A DNA stretch of 64,000 nt from Protula sp. h YS-2021. Taxonomy: Eukaryota; Annelida; Polychaeta; Sabellida; Serpulidae. A model generated the notes under the pieces. It saw only the letters and a program-made list of their open reading frames with translations. It was not told where the DNA came from and searched no databases. This document shows positions 1-12,109 of this stretch, piece after piece; positions within the stretch are counted from its first letter, which is position 1; each line of letters opens with the position of its first letter. The translations under genes were made by a program, and so were the position numbers. Location of the stretch: NCBI GenBank assembly GCA_949752745.1, contig OX457031.1, positions 5,538,849 to 5,602,848 of the forward strand, in the 5' to 3' direction.

Positions 1-1
1 T

Positions 2-214
2 TTCCACAATGGCATTATAAAACAAGATTATGAAAGAATCGACAGGCCAGCTGAAGATATCATAGAAGACATAGAGCAAATTAAGGCTAATTTAGAACAT
101 CTGACGAAATTAAAATCACTTGGTCATTATGTTCGCAGTATTATATTGAACATCAACAAAAACTCAAAGCTCTTCTCAAGCATTGAAAAGGAAAATTATG
201 ATCAAGAGCATTAA
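2..214 (+). CDS. 3'-terminal exon of an unidentified gene (partial)
   Basis: The frame starting at base 2 is open from the window edge to a TAA at 212-214, giving about 70 residues. It has no Met because only the C-terminal exon is present. The peptide is charged and helical-looking (for example EDIIEDIEQIKANLEHL) and ends NYDQEH. A canonical AATAAA at 222-227 follows directly, which supports a real gene end. I do not recognise the family. There is no signal or membrane segment in this piece. The rest of the gene lies to the left of the window. It could instead be a chance open frame, but its codon-like composition and poly(A) signal argue against that. Confidence 0.5.
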   Translation, partial: FHNGIIKQDYERIDRPAEDIIEDIEQIKANLEHLTKLKSLGHYVRSIILNINKNSKLFSSIEKENYDQEH

Positions 215-2445
215 AAAAAATAATAAATGATAAGAGTGAACTCACGAACCCATAAGGAAGTTAAGCAATCTCTGTATATCAAGAGTGAAGCAGTTGTTTG
301 TCCACAAATAACAGCAAATGATAAACTTTACAATGCAAATCTACATACACTAATGTGTCCTCGAATACATTAGCAATTTATTGTAATGGACCAGTTTCGT
401 TATTGTTCCTAAGCATGTCGTCCTTATTTGCACACGTTTCTATTTCATGACGGAAATGTGCCGTTTTATCATCATCAGAAAAATATTTGAAAGCTGTGGG
501 GGATCGTATCGTTCCTGTCAGTGCTGTTAGCCTGTGTATGTCACTGGGGAATTTCAATTTTCTCAAATCGAGTTGATATTGTGGTAGATGCTTGAAGCAA
601 TTTACAGAACAGATGAAAATTCAAGCGGTTATCTTGATTTTTATTCGCATTATTCCAATTGCTTCGTGTAGTTAATGATGCAAATCTCCGAATACAATAC
701 AAGGACATTATCAGCAAACAAAATATCCAAATTACCAGACAAGTGAACTTGAAAACTGAAAAAATTTAGCGGGTATTGAATTTGCCTCATTCACATAAGT
801 TAATTCGCGTTTTGTTTACAGAGAACTTCAATGTCTGTCTATTACGTACCGGATGACGTAGGAATTGATAAAAGATTACAACATTTACCAAGTCAAAACA
901 AATATAACTAATAGGAGTGTATTTTTTATTTCGAAGAGATTATATTAACACGTGTTAGTAATGCAAAATTTACAATTCTCGAATATACTTCAGCAGTTTT
1001 TGTTCCAGTGTCCCTTACAATTATTGTCAAAAGCATATCAATGCGTGACAAAGATTGGTTTTGCACTTCTTGTGCTTCATTTGACTAGACATCATCGCGT
1101 TTCCCTAGTATTCAATGGAATGGTGCAACAGCAATCCGACAGAAGATGTGTAAATGGAAGAAGATGATGCTGCGTGAAAAAACAGACGCATTCAACTCAG
1201 TTTATGGCTTTCAAATCATGTAAAGCCCCATGTGCAATGCCCACAAATATACCCCTTTGAAAAAGCTTGGAATGTCGCTACAAGACGAAAAGAAACAAAA
1301 TGAGAAATAAAATGACTTTGAAAACCCGACGACGTGCAGTAAAATAATAGGAAAGAGTAACAAGGATAATTTTTCTTAAAGCCTATAGCTGTAGCTAAAT
1401 GGAGATCGTGGATTTTAAAAACAACCACGATACTGTAAATGGCAACTCTCAGTGCCCCTATAGGCAGTTGCACTGTTATTTTAGCTCAACGCATCCATTT
1501 TATGTATTTGTGGAGTTTATATTTGCATCGCACATGGTTCGGCCAGTTTTCAAAGACGCTCGTTCGTCCGCATGATAAGAATGGCTCAAGCTTAGTTAGC
1601 CTGCACCTGCAGAAAACTCTAGAGATTTTGCAGAAATCTTATGTTGTATCGTTTGATCTGTAAGTAGTTTATGACACCTGTATATATGCAAATTTTCCGT
1701 TATACAGTTATTCAAATATATTATATATCCACCTTTTCATAGTACTGCAAATCAATAACAAGAAAATTTTTAAAATAACTCTTGGTTCATCAGGCAAAGT
1801 ATAAATAATATGTTTAACGAGTGTTGATGGGCCACACACAATACAATATTACGCAAGTTTTTCATCATCAGAAGATAAAGATTATTTTACATATTTAAAA
1901 ATTTGTCCCTTAGAAATATTTAATGGAGGACGAAGAGTATTTACTCGTATTTTTAAAACCTAGGTATTCATTTCTTAACGAAAATAACAGTGGATTTAAT
2001 TCTATTTTAATTTTTATTCATGTTGTGCTAAAATTTAATATTGCTTTATTTCACGTATTAAAGTATTATATTCGTTGCTATGTTATTTGTCTTAAGTCTT
2101 AATATGATTTTAAGCACGCTGGTGCTGAATATCGATCAAAATAATGTTAATGGAAACTTTTTTTTAATTTTTAAGTTTATTAAAATGTTCAAGTTTTTCA
2201 CACATTTCATTTCATTTTTATTTCAGTATTTATGTGACAATATCACAAAATCAGAGAAATATACTTGGTAAAACTGTTTGAATCGTTCATATTAAACAAT
2301 AAAGTGTATTAGGTCATATTCAGAATAATATCATTTCTGATCACAAGTGCTGCAATACCTTTATAAGTTTGAATGGAAAAACATCAAGCGCCGATTTTAA
2401 CAATTAAATAAAAAATCTATTTATGTTATTTCAGCCATGTTAAGG
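215..2445. other. AT-rich intergenic region, nothing recognised
   Basis: Short frames at 952-1167, 1216-1473, 1439-1663 and 2080-2271 show no domain, splice context or homology I can recognise. The DNA is AT-rich with no clear repeat. Confidence 0.4.
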
Positions 2446-4891
2446 TTAAATTGCTCTTAACAAGAAGCCCCCGAATACTGATTCACCACCAGTGCCATTG
2501 ACTCTACAACTTGTGTTGTAATACGGATTGGAGATCCATATTGCGCTTCCTTGACGACACCATATCATCGCTCCCTGACTGATCATCCGGTCATGTCTTC
2601 CCTCGTCATGCACGTACATCTTTCCCTGTCATAAAACATCAAAACGCATCATTTTCAACAATGTTAATCCGTCATGGATGCGCTCATTTAATTTTCTATG
2701 TGTAATAAGACAAGTTCCGGATCAAGTTGGAACCTGCAAAAGGGACCTACGACCTTATTTTTTATGTCAAAAATACTTTACGATACAACAAATCTCTATG
2801 CATATTTCTGTTCATTAGTCGACAAAAATGTTAAACATATTATTATGTATTCAACACATTTCAGCCATGTTGAAATACAAAATAATGGTTAATGACGCAC
2901 AACAAAATAGAACAGCTTTCAATTTGTTCGTTAAATAATTATGTTTCACTTGTCTATATAAGTTAGAAATGTTACAAGTTGTTTCTAATGAAGAACTTAC
3001 TTGAGCAATATATGTTCCATCCATGACTATCTCCAAATAACAAACGTCTTTGTATGTGATATCGAGCAATGCGTAAATGTTGAAGTATATGTAGTAGTAA
3101 CCAGTTGTAGGACATGTAAATGTGGAGGTCTTCGAGCTGTAAGCACCACCTACATTTGTCAGGATACTCCTGAATTCTATGGTATCTCCTGCTGGATACT
3201 GATCGCCGCATATCATAGACGCTGTAAAACCTATGAAATCTGATACAAAGTAGCAGAATGTATGAGCCAAGTCAAGCATGTTGTTCGTTTATTTTTATGT
3301 AAAAGCTGTAGCAATATGCAATGTCGCAATGCTTGAGTATTATAGCATAAGCTGAAACAAAGTTAATTATATCGAGATGAAGATCAGAATTTATTTATCA
3401 CTATAAGTCTATAAAGTGATGAATAAATATTAATGTGTATCTTTACGAATACTGGAATATCATTTGAAATTATCTTTCACGATACCTTGGTTTAAAATCG
3501 TTTTCATGGCACACTGATAGACAACAGACAGATAATTGGCAGCAACATTTTGTCTGCAACACTCAATCATCTCGCCTTCATATGTGTAAGAACAAGCAGT
3601 CTTCCCATCACAATTTTCCTATTATTCGTAATTGAATACGACATGTGCGTTACAAGTTTACTAAAAAATAAGCATGGTGCAAGCTAACTATTGCGAATAC
3701 AAGAACTTTGAAAGAGAAAAAATTGTTTCATGTCCAAGCCACTGGATATAAAAATATTGTTTTCATGTGTAATCTTAAACTATTATCTTAAACTAAATCA
3801 CTCAGCTCTGATCACTTTTTAAAGCGTTCTTCAATTAAAATTACTTCAAAAGGAAATTGATAAATTTTGTTCCGATTTCAGATTGAAATGTTTACCTTTA
3901 TGTGTTGCCATGTTCACCTTCACATGTTGCCATGCTTAATTCGGTTTGTTGTCATTTTTACTTTTTGCTGTTCTTACCTTTAAGCGCATCCATTCGTAGT
4001 TATTATGTTCCGCCATGACGTCAACACAATCAAACTCAGCGGGCGCACAGCAGTCGTCATAACATAATGTATCCGTACCGTATTCACCATACACAGCTGT
4101 GATAACGCCCTTGTCACACGACATCGTGACGTTACTACCAATGCATGCGTAGGATTCTTTTTGCTCAGCTTTGTGATAACATAAATTAAAAAATCAAACT
4201 TAAAAATTATGCAAAGGTTTAAAATGATTTGCCTTTGTCTTTCTAAGCATGATTTTATTTATATAATTTTAATTTATATTATTTTTTCAAAAGCAAGAGA
4301 TAATAAAAGCAAAGCATGAAATTGAACGCTTTAGCCTAGAAATACGACAACTTACTTGTGTCTACAACTGACGTCAAATCTTGTGCCTTCGCTGTTAACC
4401 TTTCAATTTGCATTGAAGCTTTTTGGCTTTTACTTATCTCAGTCTTTATTCCTGATAGAACTTCCTGTTTATAAAGATTCAGTTCTTTCATCTTCGAATA
4501 AAGATCTTCATTGATTTTATTTTGGTGAATGAGTTTCGCAGAAAGATTATCTACGGCTCGCTGCTGGTTAGCCACTTGTTGGAGAAGCTGAGAAATAACG
4601 TCTTTCTGCTGCTCATACTTATCATGGATTCTTAAGAGAATCTTATACATGGCTCCGGAGCTGCTAAAATCAATCATTCGATCCTAATAACAAATCGATT
4701 TTCCCGTTAATACATCTGCAACGTTTTATTTTAATTAAAAAACGTTGCATATTTAAATTATAAGGTCAATAATTTTAATATTAAAACTAAATTTGCATTA
4801 AATTGATAAGTTGTATCTTTGATAAACTTACCCCCGGTTCTACACTTCTCGCCAGCAAAGCTGTGCTTATAAAGAACATAATTACGACCAT
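2446..4891 (-). CDS. Secreted coiled-coil / SUEL-lectin / C1q-domain protein, six exons
   Basis: Six exons join in phase: 4832-4891, 4356-4683, 3978-4168, 3486-3618, 3001-3239 and 2446-2625 (stop 2446-2448), giving 376 residues. Exon 1 encodes a signal peptide (MVVIMFFISTALLA). Exon 2 (about residues 21-129) is a coiled coil with regular L/I/V spacing. Exons 3-4 (about 131-237) form a SUEL / D-galactoside-L-rhamnose-binding lectin domain: ESYACIGSNVTMSC, YGEYGTDTLC, then NCDGKTAC and NYLSVVYQC, as in the family's KYLxVxYxC end. Exons 5-6 (about 239-376) are a C1q domain, from GFTASM to the C-terminal SVFGGFLL signature. All donors are GT and acceptors AG, with phases 0,1,0,1,0. By family it is probably an extracellular pattern-recognition lectin that trimerises through C1q. 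Signal-coil-C1q is common in molluscs; a SUEL domain between coil and C1q is unusual. The acceptor of exon 5 could be at 3230 instead of 3239. Confidence 0.88.
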
Positions 4892-6093
4892 TGTGAAGGT
4901 CTATTCATGTAAAAGTGCACAAATTCAACAAACTGTACTACGAGTAATAGGAGATACGGCCAATGTACTGTGAGAGATAAGAGAGTGTACTGTGCCCAAA
5001 GGGAAGAGGAGATAATTTGTTGATAAAAGTAATCGCAATATATGCTAGTATATTTATAAGCAGAAATGTCGTAAAACTCTTAGACTCGGTGATTGGCATC
5101 TGGGCATCTGAAAGAAAAAGAAAGACTAAAAAAGATAACTTCTGTCTATGTCAAAATTTTATCGATTATAGATTTTACACCATTTTTATCAATCATAATT
5201 GCCATTTATTGCATTATAAAGTGAATTCTGATGTACTCTGGTTCTGCTATTCGACAATCGAATGATGTGCTTTGTTAACTGATTACAACTTAACATATTT
5301 GGTTTGTATTGCATTGATTGGATAATTACATTAGAAAGAGAGCATAGAGAAAACTATGAATTATATCCTAAAGCACATATTTTTTTTTTGCTTCTAGTTG
5401 TGTGGTTAATTGTCCTTCTTACTTGTTCAAATCTCGCCAAATTTACAATTATTTGTTAATGTGTCTGCAATACTGACCATTTAGTGTTTTTTCTAAGCAA
5501 TGCGACAAAATCAGAATTTATACAGTTGACAAAGATATCAATGCGATATGAACACAATTATCTGAAATCAAAAACCAGGCAATAGTGAGCGAGTCTCTAA
5601 ACAGTACTTGTCTTTGGTGTCAGCAATGATCATTGTTTATACAACCGGTGAATCTAGATGTTATTGAAATAATATTTATAATTGGTATTATGGTTCGATA
5701 GGCTAATAACTGTTAATGTAAATATGATGTGGATGTAGCTATGGTAACGCGACGTATATACAGTGAGCGTACTATTGATGATGATAATCTTTCCTGGAAA
5801 ATTTAATAAATCAATAGATATACGAAAAATATAATTCATGAGATCTTAAAATTTGAAAGTGACTGTAATAGTAATATATTAAAGAGCAGTTTTTATTTAG
5901 TATTAGCTCAGTGTTATATCAGGACTAACCTTTCAGAAGTCAATGGAATTTTAAATATGTGTCTGGCATAGTACTATATACATTTCTACAGTGGAGAATA
6001 AGTGAAATCCATTTTGAAAGACATTCACACAGAAGACATTTTCAAAACAAAACTATCTTGCAATGCAACAGTAAGTACTTAGTGAGGCGTTTG
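4892..6093. other. Upstream region of the C1q/lectin gene, nothing else recognised
   Basis: This contains the 5' flank of the minus-strand C1q-lectin gene. No convincing TATA box or second gene is visible. Frames at 5017-5265 and 5654-5839 look random. Confidence 0.35.
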
Positions 6094-6475
6094 TTCCTAT
6101 CAAATATAAGACCATAGCAGCGGTCACCACTGCAGACAGGCATTTGTTCATTCCTATCATACATAAAACCATGACATCGGTCACCACTGCTGTCAGGCGT
6201 TTGTTCCTTCTTATCCTATATAAGACCACGGCAGCGGTCACCACTGCAGTCAGGCGTTTGTTCCTTCTTAGCCTATATAAGACCATGGCAGCGGTCACCG
6301 CTGCGGACAGGCGTTTGTTCATTTCTATCATAGATAAAACCATGGCATCGGTCACCACTGCAGTCAGGCGTTTGTTCATTCCTATTATATATAAGGCCAT
6401 GGCAGCGATCATCACTGCAGTCAGGCCTTTGTTCCTTCATATCCTATGTAAGACCATGGCAGCGGTCACCATGGC
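6094..6475. repeat. 57-bp minisatellite, about 7 copies
   Basis: The unit carries CAGGCGTTTGTTC, a variable stretch, then ATAAGACCATGGCAGCGGTC and ACCACTGCAGT. It recurs about every 57 bp. Because 57 is a multiple of three, long frames stay open on both strands (6053-6415 minus, 6144-6551 plus). These are products of the repeat period, not genes. Confidence 0.85.
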
Positions 6476-7834
6476 AGGCGATTGCTTGAAGACACGTTTT
6501 ATTAATGCCGAGAGCTGCAATGTTCCGTTATCTGTGACGTCCTTATTGTAAGGGAAGAGACGTGCAAGGTAAAATAGTCTGCTCTGCGTCGAGACAACAA
6601 TATAAATGTTTCGGATTTGTATGTGATGGCTGCAGCGATGAATCAAGCGTATTTGTAACATAACAAATAAGCACAAATGTCGATTCTGTGGTATCATAAG
6701 GCATTTACATATCTCAACCAGCATCTTGTTCCTTGGATTACATATTCATTATTGTGTCCAAAATGTAACAGTTTCGCTATTTTAAACATTATTTGAAAAA
6801 AAAAATTTCTGAAGCTAAATAAAATGTTGCGTATTTACACTTGGGGATTTTCAATCCCCTAGTTTATTGCTTTCGTACAACTCGGTAAAGTGCTTCCGTA
6901 TATTTCTTTTTCCACCAAAACTTTGTCCGGCTAACTCCTCTGAGACGGCTAGGGCTAGGAAGACCAAATTTGGCAGAGACATAGTATATCATGTCTAGAT
7001 TGTTCGGATAATTTTTTAGAAATTCATTAACATTTTACATGCAAAAAGTTTAGAATCGTATTTTTTGTGTAATTGTTGCTACTCGGTAGCGAAAACGGTC
7101 TAGTTTAATAATAATTTTATATTCATTTTTGTTTCCATATTTTTTATTTCCAGGAATAACAGCATATTATCTCTAATGTACTTATATTTAAATATTACCA
7201 TTCACACTTGTCTTTAGACTTTAGAATTGGTTGAATTTATGTTACAGATTATATTCATTTACAAGAAATGCTGCAACAATTTATGAAAGTGCACACGGGG
7301 ATGCAAAATTTAAATGACGGTGATCGTCTAGAGACATTTCAAGCCAGAACAAAGAGAGAAGAAAATACTGATATACATATGTACACAAATTAGGGTTCAT
7401 TTATATGATGTGGTAAAGATATAGCTTGGAGTTTGTTTATCAGTTCTACAATGGCCACATGGGCAAAATACTGCAAATCATCGGAAACTGTTGAGAGAGA
7501 ATCAAAAGTAAACACTGAATACCATGCTAAATATAACCAGCTAAAAAACTAAAGACAACACCAATTCCAATTCGTGGATAAAAACTTGAAACACCTGCAG
7601 AGTTGACGGAGGATTAACAAGAAGTGAAGTTCCAAATCTAAAACTTTAAGACAAATATATCGAAAATACGGTTAAATAAACAATACCACGGTCATTTCTT
7701 GAAATTATAATGGGTTCGGAAAACAAAGCCACTGCCATGAAGATGCTGGACGCTAGTCCTATTAACTGTCTTATCTATGACCACTACAAAGGCTCTATAT
7801 TCTTGAATTGGTAGTTCATACTCCAAACATACTC
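6476..7834. other. Intergenic, with a fragment of a dispersed repeat at 6925-6995
   Basis: The stretch 6925-6995 (CTAACTCCTCTGAGACGG ... GACCAAATTTGGCAG) resembles 22,636-22,692 (GAACTAGTCTTAGACGG ... GGCCAAATCTGGCAG) in the same order and spacing, so both look like diverged copies of one dispersed repeat. The rest shows nothing I recognise. Confidence 0.3.
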
Positions 7835-8412
7835 GTTTACCGTCGGTTCGACATTGCTTTTTGCACGTGGCTTTCTGCGTTTTCATTAACCTCATTCACC
7901 TGTAGTATGTCAGGTGGATGACTTTTGCACGTGACGTTTTACACCTATATATCGCACGTGGTAAATGCGCATGTTTACGCTTGTCAGCAAGGATGTAAAA
8001 CTCAATGTGAATTCAAAGAATTTCGGTCTTCAGTCAATCGCTGAGACATTAATTTTCTAGTTTTAAATTTATTGAGTGTATTTGGCGCTAGAAAGCTTGC
8101 AAATTTTCTATCGGATAAGTTCAATTTTGAAGAGTTATTCTATGCTCTTTTTGGATAATGATTTGTGATGGCATGCAATACTAGATTCTATAATCGTTTG
8201 ACAGTGATTTGTGATGACATGCAGTGCTAGATTCTATAATCGTTTTGACAGTGATTTGTGATGACATGCCGTGCTAGATTCGATAATCGTTTTGATTGCA
8301 ATTTGTGTTTTCATAACCGTGCCAGTGATTTTATACCAGTGCTGCATTCGATAATAGCATGTCGCTGGGTAACTTGTGTAAAATTGAATTTTTTCTCCAG
8401 TCTATTGGCAGA
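7835..8412 (+). repeat. 5' LTR of the BEL/Pao element, with internal expansion
   Basis: It aligns with 14,400-14,815: shared blocks include TTTTTGCAYGTGGC, GTCAGCAAGGATGTA / GTCAGCACGGATGTA, AGTTATTCTAT.CTCTTTTTG and CAACTTGTGTAAAA. A unit of about 40 bp (GTGATTTGTGATGACATGC ... ATTCTATAATCG) is present about three times at 8155-8300 but once in the 3' LTR. The exact start is uncertain. Confidence 0.65.
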
Positions 8413-8631
8413 TGATGAAATGAAGTAACGTACAAAAACGCAATCATATCACCTTCCCGCACAGTAGACGATTCGAAAATGGGAGACGCCAATCCTATGA
8501 TGGAGTTTACGATCCTGTTTGGAGGGCTGCCATCCACTCAGCAACGGGAAGACGGTATATGGACGGCCCCTCTCTACGCGCGTTTTTTTTTCAAGGAGAT
8601 AGTTTGGCAAACGTGTGTTCGGGAATTTGCT

Positions 8632-8820
8632 GATGATGCCTCCTTCCGCGGGCGCTCGTTTGAACTGTTTCACGAGCCTTTTTCACAAGCGCTTGTTGCC
8701 GACGCCGCCTCCTGGCGCTCATTTGGGTTATTTTACGAGTCTTCTTTACAAGCGCTCATTGATGACGCCTAATCGCTCCCCTTCCCCTCCTTCGCGCACT
8801 CGTTTGGGACGGTTTCGACC
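8632..8820. repeat. Tandem repeat, about 68 bp, 2-3 copies
   Basis: Repeated blocks read GATGACGCCTCC ... GGCGCTCRTTTG ... TTTTAYGAGTCTT ... ACAAGCGCT. Open frames across it (8479-8772, 8615-8842) are probably repeat products, with no recognisable domain. Confidence 0.55.
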
Positions 8821-11291
8821 AGTCTGCCTCGAAATATCTTGACAGAACCAGTTTGGTCCAGTTTCTTGGTCATATTTTAAATTGATGTAATGCACTACAA
8901 GCACGTAGTTCCTTTGAACCGTAGTGCTTTGAGGACATTTCTGGAACTAATACAGGTTACAGTTTAGTAAAGACCATGTGAATTTCATCCTCAGTATGTG
9001 AACCTTGCCAACGACGGTCATGGTACACATTGATATTTTTGAATAATTTAAAAATTGGTGGCATCGTCCATGTACAAGCAGTCTCTAAATGAATCGGTAC
9101 GGAAAATTTGGTTGGTCTATTCGTTTTGTTTTGATTTTTTTCTTTTGTTTTCTTTTTTGTGCCTTTCTCTATCCTCCCACTGCCCTTGGTAAAGAATGAT
9201 ATATTTGTGTGTATCAGTTGCTATAGAATATGTTCCATTATCCCCCAGCCTGCCCATCCCCTCCGTCCTGCGCAAAAAGTGGTTTGTTTTGTAAATCTGT
9301 TACTATAGATACCCCACCCCCATACTTGTGTGCACAAAAAACCTACATACATACATTGACTTTGTGTTTGTATATGTGTTAAAGTGACGCTTAAGAGCTT
9401 TCATTTGTCGCTAGTTTGAGCTCTCTACGACGTTTACTAAGGAAGTTACTTAGAATTCAAATTTACTTAGAATCACTTTTGGCGAAACAGCTGCATTTCA
9501 TGGTATCTAAGTTTTATCTAATCATCGTTCAAAGCAAATTTTAGAAAAATATATGTCGGCAAACGAATCAAAGTCTTGTTTTTTCTTAATGGACAAACCA
9601 TTGTAGTGAAAAATTCTTGAAAATGTATCGATAATTCGTGAAAAACAACGCATGCGTTTGTAAAAACAACTCGTGAATTTGTTAAAATAACGCCTGAGTT
9701 TAATAAATTAACATGCAATTCTATATAAAGATTGTCAAAATTTAGAAACCATTGTTGAAAAGTGTCTGTGTTTTCGACAAAATACACAAATTCTAAACTC
9801 AACGAACTCCTGCGTTTTTTGACAATGCAACTGCATTGTGGATAAAATATGTCTTACGGATGTTGTGTACAATTCAATGTAAATCTCCCACATATTTCGT
9901 TATTATCATCCTCAGTACTATTAAAGTTGAAACAGAGTCATTTTATAATGGTTTATTTTTTTTGTATTTGTTGTTTCAATGGAGTATGTGAAATAACAGA
10001 CTAATATACAAATGAAAAAACTAGAACATTAATCTTGCTTGCATTAATGTGAATCCCCTACTTATACGAATATGTTTAAGTATTTGATATGTATTTAAAA
10101 TTTATTCATTTGATGTGAAGTTAATTCAAAATTCAATAATTTACTTGAATTAATAAGCTGTTTTTTAGCTTTTATGTATACGTTAAGTTCACAAAGGTGT
10201 ATGGTAATAACCCCATCCCGAATTTATTTTAAAAACTTAATCTAAAGATTAATTTTGATCATTTTTATGTAGTTTGAATTATTGTACTCAATTAAAATAA
10301 CATTCCGTTTGGTTTATATTTCAATGTCAAATGTCATAATATATTGTTTTCCTTTTAAACTTAAATGGTTATTTTACAGTTTGTGTCTGTTTATATATGA
10401 ATGATACAGCACTAGTTTTGTTAAGTATTAGTGGTCAGTACTGGATACTTGTTTATTCAACATTTATCATACCTTTTTGTAACATTGTTGTGATAAAATG
10501 GAACAATCGGTTCCCTAATCCCCCTGATATGAATTTATCTGTTAAGTCACAAAGGACTACTTAAGAATTTCAAATATTGACAAGTGTTCTCACAAAATAA
10601 CATATAATTTTCAAACACTAATTACTTGCATCAGTGTCAGTCATGAATGAATTCAATTCCTGGGCTGAAGTTTTTGGATGACCCAAGGAAAAATCGGCGT
10701 AGAAAGGTGGCTGATTATAAATAAGAAAACTCAGATTTCGAATCCTTTGACATTTTTGGGCCCATTAGCAGTGATCGTGTACCCTCTGAAAGCGATGCAC
10801 CTGCTCAATCGCATTCTAATGGTATTTCTAGTGTTAGCAATTTTCCTAGTGCAATGGCACTGTCTGCTTATGTATCTCACAGTTGGCAGCCTTGTTAACA
10901 GCGATTATTCTATGCAATCTGATGCGTTGTTTATATTCGAGAACACCATAAATGCCTTGGGTGTGGATGGACCGGATGTATACTTATTTTCTCCACAAGG
11001 ATAGACGAATCCGTTGCAAACGTATCGGTGGTTTAGAAGTCAGAGATTTTGATTCATAAAAGAAGGTGGCCATACCAGTGATGATGTGGTTCTATCATGC
11101 AAGCAAACTTTTTTCACATTCCCACACCATCGAAATGAAATTCGAGAGAATGTCAAGTCTAAATGGACACAGTGCTTGGACAGTTTTGTATAACTGGAGA
11201 ATACTTCTGTTCCTCGCTGCTTTAAGCCAAAGGGCTTTGCCATTGTTGGGGTTCAATTCCATCATTTTTGTGAGTTTCTTCTATCAAACCA
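8821..11291. other. Non-coding interior of the BEL/Pao element
   Basis: No recognisable gag, protease or reverse transcriptase motif is seen. The frame 10,678-11,004 resembles nothing known to me. The DNA is AT-rich, with C-rich patches near 9180-9330. Confidence 0.35.
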
Positions 11292-12102
11292 AGTACCGGG
11301 AGTTTTCAAAAAGAAGCTCCCTCCATTTAAAAGCCCCGGAGCTCTTATTAGGAAACTGTTTCCCAATGGAAGCCCCAGGGCTTCTATTTGGAGTTAAAAT
11401 GAAGACCTGAAAAAATCGTTTCCTGATAAAAGCCCTTTCTCCTTCCCTGCAAGTCTTTTTAGAGCTCGTGTTTACTCGCAATGCAAACACGGTGCACTTA
11501 ATCCTTTGATATGAGGCAGAACCTAGACATGTTCTGCGTCGTTGCTTAATCCCGTGCTTTGCACAAGGCGAAAGAAACCCACTCCCCACTGCCACCTTTA
11601 CTCCAGTATTACTGGAAATATAACGGGTCGAGTACTGAAACGGGCGGCGTGATGTTGCCTCTCCTTCCCTGCAAGATTTTTTAGAACTCGTGTTTACTCG
11701 CAATGCAGACACGGAGCACTTAATCCTTTGATGTGAGGCAAACCCCTAGACACGTACTGCGTCGTTGCTTAATCCTGCGCTTCGCACAAGGCAACCCCCT
11801 ACACTTTACCAGACATTTAGTCACTGTTGTTTTTGTGTGTTTTGTCATTTTTGTGCGGATATTCGCAGCATGTAGCGCTTTAATAAGAGATTGATGGTAA
11901 ATTTTCCTTTTTCCAATAAATACTTATCGACAACTCCCCCTCCCCCCCTCCATCTAAAAAAATAGGAGCCTCGGGGCTCTATTTAGGAAAATGTTTCCTA
12001 ATAGAAGCCCCAGGGCTTCTATTTGGTTTCTAAATGAGCGCCGGGAAATTAGCCAGTTTCCAAATAGAAGCCCTGGGCTTTTTTTCAGAAACCCCCGGTA
12101 CT
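11292..12102. mobile_element. MITE-like insert with terminal inverted repeats, nested in the BEL/Pao element
   Basis: The left end AGTACCGGGAGTTTTC is mirrored by the right end, whose reverse complement begins AGTACCGGGGGTTTC. Both are followed by AAGCCCxGGGCTTCTATTT-type palindromic blocks and GGAAACTG. Inside, two direct copies of about 125 bp (11,445-11,570 and 11,660-11,800) share GTGTTTACTCGCAATGCA and TGCGTCGTTGCTTAATCC. No coding capacity is seen, and I could not define a target-site duplication. Confidence 0.6.
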
Positions 12103-12109
12103 GTACATT

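Noticed and set aside
6053..6551. Overlapping 120- and 135-residue frames on both strands
   Set aside because: They are produced by the 57-bp minisatellite period.
7692..7895. Minus-strand frame with HLHGSGF, resembling a copper site of multicopper oxidases
   Set aside because: A single short motif in a 67-residue frame that runs into the BEL/Pao LTR, with no second copper motif or splice support.
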